Assembly: GCF_003173715.1 (NCBI RefSeq)
Contig: NZ_CP029550.1
Span: 62,001 to 126,000, forward strand
Source: Methylobacterium durans
GTDB taxonomy: Bacteria; Pseudomonadota; Alphaproteobacteria; Rhizobiales; Beijerinckiaceae
Direction: 5' to 3'
Length of the DNA stretch: 64,000 nt
Part shown: in pieces, positions 44,277-53,705 of the stretch
How the letters are laid out: each line of letters starts with the position of its first letter
Numbering within the stretch: position 1 is the first letter of the stretch
Translations under genes and position numbers: made by a program
Notes under the pieces: generated by a model
Told to the model about the DNA's origin: nothing
Database searches by the model: none
Seen by the model: the letters and a program-made list of their open reading frames with translations, nothing else

Positions 44277-44531
44277 ATGACGAGAAAAGAGCTTCTGGCC
44301 CGCCTCGACGCCGTGCAGGCGGCCCTCGGGCCCCGCGCGAGCACGAGCTTCAACAGCTCGATCTTCAACGACGCGGCGCTCCTGAAGCGCATCGAGGCTT
44401 TCGAGGCTCAGGTCGCCACCGCCGACAAGCCGAAGCCGGCCGAGTACACCGGCAACATGTTCAGCCGCATCCAGAACCGCCGCGCCGCCGCGCCGGCCGC
44501 CCCCGCCCAGAAGCTGGCCACGGGACAATAG
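44277..44531 (+). CDS. small hypothetical protein
   Basis: 84-residue cytosolic protein, not recognised. The N-terminus (MTRKELLARLDAVQAAL) is helical; a middle part reads NSSIFNDAALLKRIEAFEAQ; the tail is Ala/Pro-rich and basic. GAGGG sits six bases before the ATG. It converges on ycjF with only three bases between the stops. The 135 bases before it hold no recognised gene. Confidence 0.6.
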   Translation: MTRKELLARLDAVQAALGPRASTSFNSSIFNDAALLKRIEAFEAQVATADKPKPAEYTGNMFSRIQNRRAAAPAAPAQKLATGQ

Positions 44532-44534
44532 GCG

Positions 44535-45560
44535 TCAGCCGCGCTCCTCCTGGACGGGGCGCAGGAGTTCGCCCGCGACGTCCGCCAGCCGCGGGGGCGC
44601 CTCGCGGGTGAAGGGCAGCGGACGACAGACCGCGATCGCGGCGAGCCCGAAGCGGGCCGTCATCAGGCCGTTGAGCACGCCCTCGCCGAGCTTTGCCGAG
44701 ACGCGGGCGGCGATGCCGAGCCCGAGCACCTGCTGCACCATGCTGTCGCCGACCGCCATGCCGCCGGTGACGGTGAGATGGGCGAACGCCGCGCGCGCGA
44801 GCCGCAGGAAGCCGAGGAAGCCGGGCCGCCCGCCGTAGATCGCCGCGATCCGGCGCAGCAGCCGCACGGCGGAGAACACCACGAACGCGACGTCGACGAT
44901 CGCCCGCGGGCTCAGCGCCGTCACCGCCGAGACCTGCTTTGCGGCCGTGGCGATGGCGCCGCGCGCCTGCGCGTCGAGCGGCGCGAGGAGTTCGCGCTCG
45001 GCGATGCCGATCCGGTCCTCCACGTCGAGAATGGCGTCGCCGAGGGCGTCGAGGCGCTTGCGCCCCTCTGCAAGCGACGCCCGGTCGCCGTAGAAGGCCG
45101 CAAGGTCGCACACCACCGCCTGCGCACCGGTGTGGTCGCGGGTCGCGATCGCCTGGATCGCGGCCTCGCGCAGCTTCTCGATCCGCCGCTCCCGCCAGAG
45201 CCCGCCGATCTCGCGGCCGACGATCGCGAGGAATGCCACGGCCGCCAGCCCGAGGAGCGCCAGCGCCACGCCGCCGAGCCAGGGCGCGGCCTGGAACAGG
45301 TCCGCGATCAGCCGCTCGACCGAGAGCCCGACGCCGAGGGCGACGAGGCCGCCGAGGGCGGACAGGAGCAGCGCGGCCCAAGGCGTTCGGGCTCGTCCCG
45401 CCACCGGCACCGGCGTGCCGTCCGCCGCGTCGACGATCTCGAAGGGCTCCTCGACCATCCGGACCTGGGAGGGCTGGGCTGGGGGCGGCGCGACGCCGGC
45501 CTCGGGGGCGCTGTCCGGCGTCGGAATGCGGAAGGCGCGCGGGCGCTGGGAAGAACTCAT
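44535..45560 (-). CDS. YcjF/TIGR01620 family membrane protein (DUF697)
   Basis: 341-residue inner-membrane protein. A disordered proline-rich N-terminus is followed by two transmembrane helices (about 62-110), a helical cytosolic middle and a DUF697-like C-terminal part with further hydrophobic stretches (PRAIVDVAFVVFSAVRLL, LTVTGGMAVGDS). It is the usual partner of YcjX and starts 70 bases after the ycjX stop. In other bacteria the pair belongs to envelope or heat stress regulons; the biochemical role is unknown. Confidence 0.88.
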   Translation of the reverse strand: MSSSQRPRAFRIPTPDSAPEAGVAPPPAQPSQVRMVEEPFEIVDAADGTPVPVAGRARTPWAALLLSALGGLVALGVGLSVERLIADLFQAAPWLGGVALALLGLAAVAFLAIVGREIGGLWRERRIEKLREAAIQAIATRDHTGAQAVVCDLAAFYGDRASLAEGRKRLDALGDAILDVEDRIGIAERELLAPLDAQARGAIATAAKQVSAVTALSPRAIVDVAFVVFSAVRLLRRIAAIYGGRPGFLGFLRLARAAFAHLTVTGGMAVGDSMVQQVLGLGIAARVSAKLGEGVLNGLMTARFGLAAIAVCRPLPFTREAPPRLADVAGELLRPVQEERG

Positions 45561-45630
45561 GCGAGGAATCCCGAGAGAGCAAGGCGGCCGGAATGCGGAC
45601 CGGCCACAAGGGGCGAGGCGGACGCGGCCC

Positions 45631-47076
45631 TCACGCGAGCCGGTCCCCGATTAGGAACTGCATCGCCCGGTCGAGCCGGATCTGCGGCAGGTGGCCGGGG
45701 CGGCCGAGTCCGTCGGGGCGTACCAGCGGCGGGCGAAAGCGCGGAAAGCGCAGCGAGCCGGGCTCGACCGCGCCCTCCAGCACCGCTTCGGGCCGGGCGG
45801 GCAGCTCGCCGGGGAAGATCGCGGCCTCACTGAGCCCGTCGAAGGTCTCGTCGCCCACCACCTCGCCGGCCTCGGGCGTTCCGGTGACGGCGCGGAAGGT
45901 GGCGTCGCCCTCGTGCACGATGGTCTCGCGGGTGGCACGCACCGAGGCGAGCGCCACCGTCCCGACGCGGGCGCCCGCGGCCTCCGTCCGGCGCATCGCC
46001 CGCGAGACGAGAAGGCGCAGGAGCGCGTCGAGCCGGTCGTGGCTCGTCTGGTGGAGATGGTCGGCCTTGGTGGCGGCGAAGAGCACCCGGTCGGCGCGGG
46101 GCGCGAACAGGCGGGAGAGCAGCGAGTTGCGCCCGATATTGAGGCTGAGCAGCACGGAATCGAGCGCCTCCTCAAGTTCGGCCAGGGCCGCCGGCCCCGC
46201 ATCGACCGCCGCCAGCACGTCAACGAGGACGATTTGCCGGTCGACCCGCTGGAAATGGTCGCGGAAGAAGGGCTCGACCACCTTCGCCTTGTAGGCTTCG
46301 AAGCGGCGCTCCATCAGGCCGGCGAGGCTGTCCGGCGCCAGCGTCTCGGGCAGCCGGTCGAGGGGCGCGAAGGTGAGCGCCGGCGAGCCCGCGAGGTCGC
46401 CGGGCATCAGGAAGCGGCCGGGCGGCGTCGTCGCCACCGCCTCGGGGCCGGCGCGGAGCGCGGCGAGATAGCTCTTGAAGGCGCCGCTCGCGCGTTCGGC
46501 GAGCGGCTCGTCGAGGGGGCCGTTCGGGTCGAGTCCGGAGAGCATGGCGAGCCAGGGCGCTGCCATCGCGGTGCGGCCCGCCCGCCGCGTCCCCGCGATC
46601 GTGGCGCGCGACCACGTCGTGTAGCTCTGCTCGATCAGCGCGAGGTCGAGGAGCCACTCGCCCGGGTAATCCACCACGTCGAGCATCAGGCTGCCCGGCC
46701 CCGAACGCCAGCCGCCGGCCCGCTCGTACTCGATCGCGAGGCGGAACTGGCTGATCCGGTCGGTGGAGCGCGGCCAGCGCCGTTCCTCGGTGAGCGCCGC
46801 GAAATGCTCCTCGAAGGGGAAGCGCGGCACGTCGTCGTCCGGCTGCGGCACGAGGCGGGCGCGGCGCAGCCGCCCCTCCTGCGCAGGTGCGAAGGCGGGC
46901 AGCGCGTGCGTCTCGACGAGGTGGTGGATCAGCGCCGTCGTGAACACCGTCTTGCCGGAGCGCGCGAGCCCGGTGACGCCGAGCCGCAGGGTCGGCTGGA
47001 TCAGGAAGTCGCTGGAGGCCTCGGCGAAGGCCTTCACGGCCGATCCGGCGCGCGCGGCGAAGCTGGTCAGGGGCAA
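45631..47076 (-). CDS. YcjX-like P-loop GTPase/ATPase
   Basis: 481-residue YcjX family nucleotide-binding protein. The P-loop is VTGLARSGKTVFTTALIHH (about 33-51), the Walker B-like strand is LMLDVVDYPGEWLLDL, and VLFAATKADHLHQT supplies a base-specificity motif of the TKAD type. The start is TTG at 47076, giving MPLTSFAARAG; no better ATG is near. It forms an operon with the ycjF gene downstream. Confidence 0.93.
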   Translation of the reverse strand: MPLTSFAARAGSAVKAFAEASSDFLIQPTLRLGVTGLARSGKTVFTTALIHHLVETHALPAFAPAQEGRLRRARLVPQPDDDVPRFPFEEHFAALTEERRWPRSTDRISQFRLAIEYERAGGWRSGPGSLMLDVVDYPGEWLLDLALIEQSYTTWSRATIAGTRRAGRTAMAAPWLAMLSGLDPNGPLDEPLAERASGAFKSYLAALRAGPEAVATTPPGRFLMPGDLAGSPALTFAPLDRLPETLAPDSLAGLMERRFEAYKAKVVEPFFRDHFQRVDRQIVLVDVLAAVDAGPAALAELEEALDSVLLSLNIGRNSLLSRLFAPRADRVLFAATKADHLHQTSHDRLDALLRLLVSRAMRRTEAAGARVGTVALASVRATRETIVHEGDATFRAVTGTPEAGEVVGDETFDGLSEAAIFPGELPARPEAVLEGAVEPGSLRFPRFRPPLVRPDGLGRPGHLPQIRLDRAMQFLIGDRLA

Positions 47077-47149
47077 GGCAGGGTCCAGTGGATTGCGTTT
47101 CCGGCCGCTGAGGTGGCGCGCGGGTGCGCTGCCCGCAAGGCTTGAAAGC

Positions 47150-48379
47150 CTATCGGCCGGCCTCCGCCGCGGGAGCCGTCCGCGCGCTCGCCGCCGCGAG
47201 GCGGGCGATCGCGGCCGCGACGAGGTCCGGACCGGCCCGCAGGGTGCCGAGTTCGACGCCCGACATGGCGAGCATGACCGGCGCGAGGTTTGCCAGAGGC
47301 TCGCCCCCCTCGTCGAAGAGCTTGAGGTCGTCGCCGGGTTTCAGCCCGACGCTTCCGGCGATGCGGGCCGCGTAGTTCGCGATACGCACCTCATCGGTCG
47401 CGCAGAGCGGCGGAGGCAGGCGGAGATCGAGGAGCGGCAGGCCCGCGGCGATCGCCGGGAGAGCTGCCGATTCCGCGACGAGCCGATCGGGTGACAGGCT
47501 GGGGCGGGCGAGCAGCGCGCCGGGGTCGTCGGCCCCGCGCTGGGGTGCCGTGCGGGCGGACACCCGCTCCGGAGCCGTCGCGACGCCGGCGGCGATATCG
47601 GGGACCGGCCGCAGCAGAGGCGGCGCCCGCCCGGGGCGCCGGGCCGGGTGGCCCGCCATCCGCGCCAACGGCGACCAGGGCTGGACGCGCAGGGCTGTCC
47701 GCGGCGCGGCGGACGAGGGCTTCCGGGTCGCCGCGACCGCGCGGCGGGGCGCGCCGCCTCGGGTGTGCCGGGCGAGGAAGCGGGCGCGGAGCGTCCGGCC
47801 GATGCCCTGGGGCGCGAGCGCCGCCGAGACGGCTTGCGTGCGCGGGACGGGGCCCCGCGCGATCGTGGCCCCAGCAGGCCGCAGGAGGCGGGAGCCCAGC
47901 GGCGCACGATGGCGAGCGCCGTGCGCCGCCCGTATTCGCGATAGTACCGGCGCAGGAGCTGCGCGGCTGCGTCCGCCCCGTCCGCGGCCGTGGCGAAGCC
48001 CGTATGGCCCTCCGCATCGCCGCCGAGCTCGCCCGACCAGCGGGCCTGCTTGATGCACCAGTAATTGTTGAGCTTGACGCAGCGCGCCACGAAGGCCGGA
48101 TCGGTCGCTGCGTAGCGCGCGACCAGGGCCAGCGAGGCGGGGCGGAGCGCCGCTCCGGCCTCGTGCCGCCAGTTCGTGACGGCCCGCGCCTCGGCCGCGA
48201 AGCGCGGCGGCGCGGGCGCGGTGGCCGGGACCGGAAGGGACGCCTCGGCGGCACGAACCCTGGCGCGCGCGGCCTCGAGCCCCGCCTCGATCCGGGGCGT
48301 CAGGGTCGTCAGGACGAGAAGCGCGGCGAGGAGCAAGGCTGGAAGGCCGAGGGTTCGAGGCGCGGCGAAGCTTGGCCAC
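47150..48379 (-). CDS. exported protein with lysozyme-like N-domain (frameshifted)
   Basis: About 410 residues after repair. An N-terminal hydrophobic segment (LPALLLAALLVLTTL) looks like a signal or anchor. Residues about 60-150 have the spacing of small phage-type lysozyme/P5-like domains: NNYWCIKQARWSGE, GHTGFATAADGADAAAQLLRRYYREYG, then RRWAP. The long rest is Arg/Ala/Pro-rich, ending LDLRLPPPLC and LKPGDDLKLFDEGG. Breaks: an extra base near 48351-48353 and a lost base at 47869-47872. The lysozyme likeness is a pattern match by eye; no catalytic residue can be assigned. It lies just upstream of ycjX. Confidence 0.5.
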   Translation of the reverse strand: MAKLRRASNPRPSSLAPRRASRPDDPDAPDRGGARGRARQGSCRRGVPSGPGHRARAAALRGRGAGRHELAARGRSGAPPRLAGPGRALRSDRSGLRGALRQAQQLLVHQAGPLVGRARRRCGGPYGLRHGRGRGGRSRAAPAPVLSRIRAAHGARHRAPLGSRLLRPAGATIARGPVPRTQAVSAALAPQGIGRTLRARFLARHTRGGAPRRAVAATRKPSSAAPRTALRVQPWSPLARMAGHPARRPGRAPPLLRPVPDIAAGVATAPERVSARTAPQRGADDPGALLARPSLSPDRLVAESAALPAIAAGLPLLDLRLPPPLCATDEVRIANYAARIAGSVGLKPGDDLKLFDEGGEPLANLAPVMLAMSGVELGTLRAGPDLVAAAIARLAAASARTAPAAEAGR

Positions 48380-48442
48380 TCTCAGGCAACGGCGTAGCGC
48401 CGTGTTCGGTTCAACCGGTGGTTTCGCGTGTCAGCGCATGCG

Positions 48443-49231
48443 TCAGGGATTGAGCGCGGCGAGCGCCGCCGCGTGCAGGCGCCGGTCCCCGGCCGCGACG
48501 ACGCGGCCGCCCTGCGTCGCCGGTCCGCCGTCCCAGGTCGTGACGACCCCGCCCGCGCCCTCCACGATCGGGATCAGGGCGACGATGTCGTAGGGCTTCA
48601 GGCCCGCCTCGACCACGAGGTCGATCTGCCCGGCCGCCAGCATGCAATAGGCGTAGCAATCGGCCCCGTAGCGCGCCATCCGAACGCTGCCCTCGATCGC
48701 CCGGTAGCGCTCCGCTTCCTCGCCCTCGGCGAAGAGCCGCGGATCGGTGGTGGCGAGGATCGCCTCGTTCAGGCTCTCGCAGCGGCGGGTGCGGAGCGTA
48801 CGCTCGCCGCGGGCGTGGCGCAGCTTGGCGCTGGCCCCGTCGCCGAAGAAGCGCTCGTTGAGGAAGGGCTGGTGCATCAGGCCACGCACCGCCATGCCGC
48901 CCCGGGTCAGGCCGATCAGGGTGCCCCAGGTCGGCAGGCCGGCGATGAAGGCGCGGGTCCCGTCGATCGGATCGAGCACCCAGACGCACTCGGCGTCGAG
49001 CCGCTCCGCTCCGAACTCCTCCCCGAGGACGCCGTGTGTCGGAAAGGTCTGGCGAATCATGTTGCGCAGCACGACCTCCGCCGCCCGGTCGGCCTCGGTG
49101 ACCGGGTCGAAGGCGGCGCCGCCTCGCGCCTTGTCGTCGAGGCCGAAATGCGCCCGGAAAAACGGCAGGATCGCCTGCCCCGACTGCGTGGCGAGATCGT
49201 CCATGAACCGCGCGAGATCGACGACGCTCAT
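48443..49231 (-). CDS. hisN: inositol monophosphatase family protein, probable histidinol-phosphatase
   Basis: 262-residue Mg-dependent phosphatase. Metal and catalytic motifs are GEEFG (about 72), WVLDPIDGTRAFIAGLPTW (about 88-106) and YDIVALIPIVEGAGGVV (about 215). The form DPIDGTRAFI-G-P-WGTLIG is characteristic of HisN, which dephosphorylates histidinol phosphate in histidine synthesis; an inositol or sugar phosphatase is the alternative. ATG 49231 was chosen with AGGG about ten bases upstream. It sits in a run of leftward genes, 74 bases after the transporter stop. Confidence 0.88.
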   Translation of the reverse strand: MSVVDLARFMDDLATQSGQAILPFFRAHFGLDDKARGGAAFDPVTEADRAAEVVLRNMIRQTFPTHGVLGEEFGAERLDAECVWVLDPIDGTRAFIAGLPTWGTLIGLTRGGMAVRGLMHQPFLNERFFGDGASAKLRHARGERTLRTRRCESLNEAILATTDPRLFAEGEEAERYRAIEGSVRMARYGADCYAYCMLAAGQIDLVVEAGLKPYDIVALIPIVEGAGGVVTTWDGGPATQGGRVVAAGDRRLHAAALAALNP

Positions 49232-49305
49232 CGGCAAGTCACCCTCTGTCGGTGGCGCGCGGGCCCTGTGTTCCCGGAGACGGAAGCGGGCTCGGAGCGG
49301 CGGCG

Positions 49306-51342
49306 TCAAGCCCCCGCGAGGTCGGAGGGTGCCCGATCGGGCTCGGAGCGCCCGTTTGCCGAGAGAGCCGCCACACGGCCGGACGACAGGGCGCGCGGCT
49401 CGGCCTCGATTGCGGCGAGGACCGCCTCCACCGTCGTACGCAGCGAGATGACGTTCTCGTCGGCGCCGAGGGCGGCGAGGCGCGCCGCGTCTTCAAGGAT
49501 CTCGTCGTCGGCCTGCCAGAGGCCGGCGACGATCCGCACCTGCGGCATCCGTCGGCGCAGCCGCTCGACGAGGCGGCGCAGGTGGGTCGGCTCGCCGCTG
49601 ATCGCCAGGGAGATGATGCAGGCGATCCGTGCGGGGCCGGGATCGAAGGCATCGATGCGGGCGCGCGCCACGTCGGAGAACGGCACGATCCTCGTGCCGA
49701 TGCCGCGCTTCTCCAGGAGCTGGGCGAGGATCGTGGCGGCCGCCCCGTCGACGAAGCCGCGCCCGGCGACGCAGAGGACCGCCCCTTCGCGCCGCCACGC
49801 CTCGCCGAGCGAGCCCGGCGCGGGGGTGATCGGCTCGCGGCCGCAGGCCGGAGCGTTGCGCTCGCCGCCCGTCACGAGGCGGTGGGCCGCGGCTGCCGGC
49901 GCCTCCGGCGTCTCGTCGGAGCGGGCGGACAGCTCCGCGACGAGCTCGGTCACGGAGGCGCGGATCGCGGTCTTCTGCTCAGGCGTCAACACCCCGCGGG
50001 CGGCGTCGCGGGCGGCCAGTTCCAGGCCGCGCATCACGACCTCGTCGTAATAGGCGGAGAGCGAGCATTCCTGCAGGATCAGGTCGGCGTGCTCCTGCAC
50101 CTCCTCCGGGTCGTCGGCGAGGATGCGCTGGTAGAAATTCTCGACGGGCGTCAGCGCCGGCCGGTCGCCGAACAGCACGTCGAGGAATTCGAGCCGGTCG
50201 ACGTGGCGGCCGAGCACGACGAGGCAGACGGTGAGCGGGGTCGAGAGCAGGAGCCCGACCGGCCCCCAAAGCCAAGTCCAGAACAGGGCCGAGACCAGCA
50301 CCGCGAAGGGCGACAGCCCGGTCGATTGCCCGTAGAGCATCGGCTCGATGATGTGACCGACGATGGGCTCCAGGACCACGAACAGGATCGCGGTGGCGAC
50401 CGCCATGTTCCAGCCGGGATCCACCGCGGCGGCGAGCGCCAGCGGGAACAGCGCCGAGAGGAAGGCGCCGACATAGGGCACGAACCGCATCAGCGCCGAG
50501 AAGATGCCCCACAGGACCGGGTTGGGTACCCCGATCAGGTAGAGGCCGGCGCCGATTACGACGCCGAATCCGGCGTTCAGCGCGAGCTGCACCACGAAGT
50601 AGCGGCTGAGGCGCCGCGCGGCGTCGTCCATCGCAACGGTGGTCCGGTGCAGGTCGCTGGAGCCGGCGAGCCGGATCATGCGGTCGCGCAGGTCCTCCTT
50701 CTGCATCAGGATGAAGAGGAGCACCACGAAGACGATGCCGGTGGTGGCGAGGGGCTTTATCACCGGCGCCAGGAGCGTGCCGGCCGTCTCGATAGGGCCC
50801 GGCGGACGCTCGCGCATCTCGACGAGGACGGCCTTCTCGTCCGGCTTCTCGGGGCCGGAGGCGGAGGGGGCCGGTTTGTTCCCTGCCGCGTCCCCCTCGC
50901 TGCCGGCCTGATGGATCGCACGGCCGATATTGGCGACGTAGTCCGTCGCCCGCCCGACAGCGCTGCCCTTCAGCCCCTCGACCTTGCGCTCGATCGTCTC
51001 GCGGTAGCGCGGCACGTCGCCCGCGAGGTCGGCGACCTGGACGCCGATCAGCGTGCTCAACGCCGCCACGATCCCGAGCGCTGTGGCCACCGCGATCGCC
51101 ACCGCCATGATCCGGCCGAGGCGCAGGCGGCGCAGCAGATCGACGAGCGGCCCCAGCACGAAGGAGAACAGCACCGCGATGGCGATCGGGATGAAGATCT
51201 CGCGCCCGAAATAGAGGGCTGCGACGATCACGCCCGCGATCACGATGGGCGAAGCGAGCGCGGCCTTCGGCGTCTCGGCGGCGGCGATCCGGGTCGGGCG
51301 TGGCGGGATGAGGGGTGCCTCGGGACTCGAATTCCTGGCCAT
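49306..51342 (-). CDS. AI-2E family transporter with extra C-terminal domain
   Basis: 678-residue inner-membrane protein of the PerM/AI-2E (UPF0118) family, a class of exporters of mostly unknown substrate. Helices lie at about 30-50, 55-75, 80-110 and 205-400. Family landmarks are PIAIAVLFSFVLGPLV, YLIGVPNPVLWGIFSALMRF (within the conserved core) and EPMLYGQSTGLSP. After the membrane part, residues about 500-660 add a soluble alpha/beta domain (AVLCVAGRGFVDGAAATILA, IACIISLAISGEPTHLRRL) resembling a B12-binding-like Rossmann fold but lacking the D-x-H-x-x-G cobalamin motif. ATG 51342 was chosen from family length. Confidence 0.88.
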   Translation of the reverse strand: MARNSSPEAPLIPPRPTRIAAAETPKAALASPIVIAGVIVAALYFGREIFIPIAIAVLFSFVLGPLVDLLRRLRLGRIMAVAIAVATALGIVAALSTLIGVQVADLAGDVPRYRETIERKVEGLKGSAVGRATDYVANIGRAIHQAGSEGDAAGNKPAPSASGPEKPDEKAVLVEMRERPPGPIETAGTLLAPVIKPLATTGIVFVVLLFILMQKEDLRDRMIRLAGSSDLHRTTVAMDDAARRLSRYFVVQLALNAGFGVVIGAGLYLIGVPNPVLWGIFSALMRFVPYVGAFLSALFPLALAAAVDPGWNMAVATAILFVVLEPIVGHIIEPMLYGQSTGLSPFAVLVSALFWTWLWGPVGLLLSTPLTVCLVVLGRHVDRLEFLDVLFGDRPALTPVENFYQRILADDPEEVQEHADLILQECSLSAYYDEVVMRGLELAARDAARGVLTPEQKTAIRASVTELVAELSARSDETPEAPAAAAHRLVTGGERNAPACGREPITPAPGSLGEAWRREGAVLCVAGRGFVDGAAATILAQLLEKRGIGTRIVPFSDVARARIDAFDPGPARIACIISLAISGEPTHLRRLVERLRRRMPQVRIVAGLWQADDEILEDAARLAALGADENVISLRTTVEAVLAAIEAEPRALSSGRVAALSANGRSEPDRAPSDLAGA

Positions 51343-51500
51343 TCCGTTCCCGCCTCGAACGCGACGCGTGCGCTGCACCGCGGGGGCGGGCATCGCAGCG
51401 TGAGGAACGGCGGGAGGCCGCAAACGATCCCTGGTCGGAGGCCCAGTTGTCACGGATTCGTGAGCAAGCGCCCCGCCTGTGAGGTCTGGGCCGGACGGGT

Positions 51501-52259
51501 TCAGGCGGCGAAGGACGCGAGCGTGTGGCCGGCCGCCTCGAGCTGCGCGCGGACGGCCCTCGCCATCGCGACGGCGGCCGGGTTGTCGCCGTGGACGCAG
51601 ACCGTGTCGATGGCGACCGGAATCCATCCGCCCGTGCGTGTCTCGACGGCGCCCGCCTCTAGCATCCGCAGAACGCGCGCGGCCGCGGCTCGCGCCTCGT
51701 GGATCACGGCGCCCGGCTCGGAACGCGGTACGAGGCGGCCGTCCTCCGCGTAGGCGCGGTCGGCGTAGATCTCGCGCACCACGGGCAGGCCGAGGGCGAG
51801 CGCCGCCCGCTCGGCGGGCAGGCCGGGCATCACCATCAGGATGAGGCCGGGATCGACCGCGTGGACACCGCGGGCGATCGCGGCCGCGACCGAATCCTCG
51901 ACATTGGCGAGGTTGGCGAGCGCACCGTGCGCCTTCACGTAGCTGACCCGGTGGCCGGCGAGTGCCGCGCAGCCCTGAAGCGCTCCGATCTGGTAGGCCA
52001 CCGCCTGCTCGATCTCGGCCGGATCCTGCGGGATCACCCGGCGCCCGAAGCCTTCACGGTCGTGGAAGCCCGGATGCGCGCCGAGCGCCACGCCGCGCGC
52101 CTTCGCGGCGCGCGCCGTCTCGACCATGATGCCGGGGTCGCCCGCATGGAAGCCGCAGGCGACGTTGGCCGAGGTGACGATGTCGAGCATCGCCGCGTCG
52201 TCGCCCATGCGCCAGGGCCCGAAGCCCTCGCCGAGATCGCTGTTGAGGTCGATGCGCAT
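51501..52259 (-). CDS. pxpA: 5-oxoprolinase subunit A
   Basis: LamB/YcsF family subunit that, with PxpB and PxpC, hydrolyses 5-oxoproline to glutamate using ATP. 252 residues, usual length. Conserved: IDLNSDLGEGFGPW at the start, SANVACGFHAGDPGIM, GAHPGFHDREGFGRR, VKAHGALAN, EIYADRAYAEDGRLVPRSEP and VCVHGDNPAAV. It lies nine bases after pncB on the same strand and about 10 kb from pxpBC, an unusual separation because the three are normally adjacent. Confidence 0.95.
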   Translation of the reverse strand: MRIDLNSDLGEGFGPWRMGDDAAMLDIVTSANVACGFHAGDPGIMVETARAAKARGVALGAHPGFHDREGFGRRVIPQDPAEIEQAVAYQIGALQGCAALAGHRVSYVKAHGALANLANVEDSVAAAIARGVHAVDPGLILMVMPGLPAERAALALGLPVVREIYADRAYAEDGRLVPRSEPGAVIHEARAAAARVLRMLEAGAVETRTGGWIPVAIDTVCVHGDNPAAVAMARAVRAQLEAAGHTLASFAA

Positions 52260-52268
52260 CGCGTGATC

Positions 52269-53561
52269 CTAGACCACCACCGGCGCGGCCACCTGCCCGC
52301 CGGTCCCGAACACCCGCTCGTAGCGCGCGATCTCCTCGGCGGGGCCGATCGCCTTGGTCGGATTGTCCGAGATCTTCACGGCCGGGCGCCCGTTCGCCGC
52401 GATGACCTTGCAGACGATCGAGATCGGATCGAGACCGCCGCCCGGCACGAGGCCGCGGAAATCATTGGTCAGCAGCGTGCCCCAGCCGTAGCCGATGCGA
52501 ATCCGGCCGTGAAAATGGGCGTGGATGCGCTCGATCTCCGCGATGTCGAGCCCGTCGGAGAAGATCGCGAGCTTCGTCGCCGGGTCGCTGTTATGATCGC
52601 GCCACCACGCGATCGCCTCCTCGCCGCCCGCGATCGGCTCCTTCGAGTCGATCCGCATCCCGGTCCAGCCCGCCACCCAATCGGGCGCCTTCGCGAGGAA
52701 ACCCGTCGTGCCGTAGGTGTCCGGCAACACGACCAGAAGATTGCCCGCGTAATCTTGCTGCCAGTCCCGCAGGACCTCGTAGGGCGCGCGGGCCAGGGCC
52801 TCGTCGTCGTCGGCCAACGCCGCGTAGACCATCGGCAATTCGTGGGCGTTGGTGCCCACCGCCTCGACCTCCCGGCGCAGCGCGATGAGGCAATTCGAGG
52901 TGCCGAGGAAGCGCGGCCCGAGCCCGGCGCTCATCGCCTCGACGCACCAATCCTGCCAGAGGAAGCCGTGGCGCCGCCGCGTGCCGAAATCGGCGATCGA
53001 TAGGTCGGGGAGCTTGCGCAGGCGCTCGATCTTCTCCCACACCCGCGTCATGGCGCGGGCATACAGCACCTGCAGCTCGAACTTGGCCATGCCCCGCAGG
53101 ACCGCGCGGGAGCGCAGCTCGTTCAGGATCGCGAGCGCCGGCACCTCCCACATCGTGGTCTCGAGCCAGGGCCCGTGGAAGGTCAGCACATATTGCCCGT
53201 CGCGCGCCTCGAGCTCGTATTCGGGCAAACGGAAGCCTTCCATCCACTCGATGAACTCCGCGGAGAACATCCGGCGGCGCCCGTAGAAGGCGTTACCCCG
53301 GAGCCAGGTCGATTCCCCCCGAGTCAGGCGGAGCGAGCGGGCGTGGTCGAGCTGCTCGCGCAACGCGCCCGCATCGACGATGTCGGCGATGCGCACGTTG
53401 CGCGAGCGGTTCTGGATGCCGAAGGTGACGTGGGTGTCGCGATGGCGGCGCAGGATCGTCTGCGCCATCAGGAGCTTGTAGAAGTCGGTATCGAGCAGCG
53501 ACCGGACGATCGGGTCGATCTTCCAGGTGTGATTGTAGACCCGCGCGGCGAGGTCGATCAT
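52269..53561 (-). CDS. pncB: nicotinate phosphoribosyltransferase
   Basis: NAD salvage enzyme that joins nicotinate to PRPP. 430 residues, intact. Family features: [18 protein letters not shown] at the start, [47 protein letters not shown] with [15 protein letters not shown] after it, [15 protein letters not shown], and the late [13 protein letters not shown]. The phosphorylated active-site histidine should be the one in GTNAHE. It is first in the pncB-pxpA pair. A stem-loop at 53650 separates it from the gene to its right. Confidence 0.96.
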   Translation of the reverse strand: MIDLAARVYNHTWKIDPIVRSLLDTDFYKLLMAQTILRRHRDTHVTFGIQNRSRNVRIADIVDAGALREQLDHARSLRLTRGESTWLRGNAFYGRRRMFSAEFIEWMEGFRLPEYELEARDGQYVLTFHGPWLETTMWEVPALAILNELRSRAVLRGMAKFELQVLYARAMTRVWEKIERLRKLPDLSIADFGTRRRHGFLWQDWCVEAMSAGLGPRFLGTSNCLIALRREVEAVGTNAHELPMVYAALADDDEALARAPYEVLRDWQQDYAGNLLVVLPDTYGTTGFLAKAPDWVAGWTGMRIDSKEPIAGGEEAIAWWRDHNSDPATKLAIFSDGLDIAEIERIHAHFHGRIRIGYGWGTLLTNDFRGLVPGGGLDPISIVCKVIAANGRPAVKISDNPTKAIGPAEEIARYERVFGTGGQVAAPVVV

Positions 53562-53649
53562 GTCCGTCCGGGGCCAGTCCGTTGCCGAGGCTGCCTCCGA
53601 ATGGCCGCGAGGGCGCCCGCAAAGTCAATCGCGCGTCCCGTCGCGAAGC

Positions 53650-53680
53650 GGGCGGCGCCTCCGCTGAAGAGGCGCCGCCC
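53650..53680 (-). terminator. 12-bp perfect stem-loop, probable terminator
   Basis: gggcggcgcctc and gaggcgccgccc pair perfectly around the seven-base loop cgctgaa. It lies 25 bases beyond the stop of the leftward gene ending at 53706. There is no T-run on either side, so it may stabilise the 3' end rather than terminate by itself. Confidence 0.55.
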
Positions 53681-53705
53681 GGTTCGAACTTGCGGGACGC
53701 TAGGC

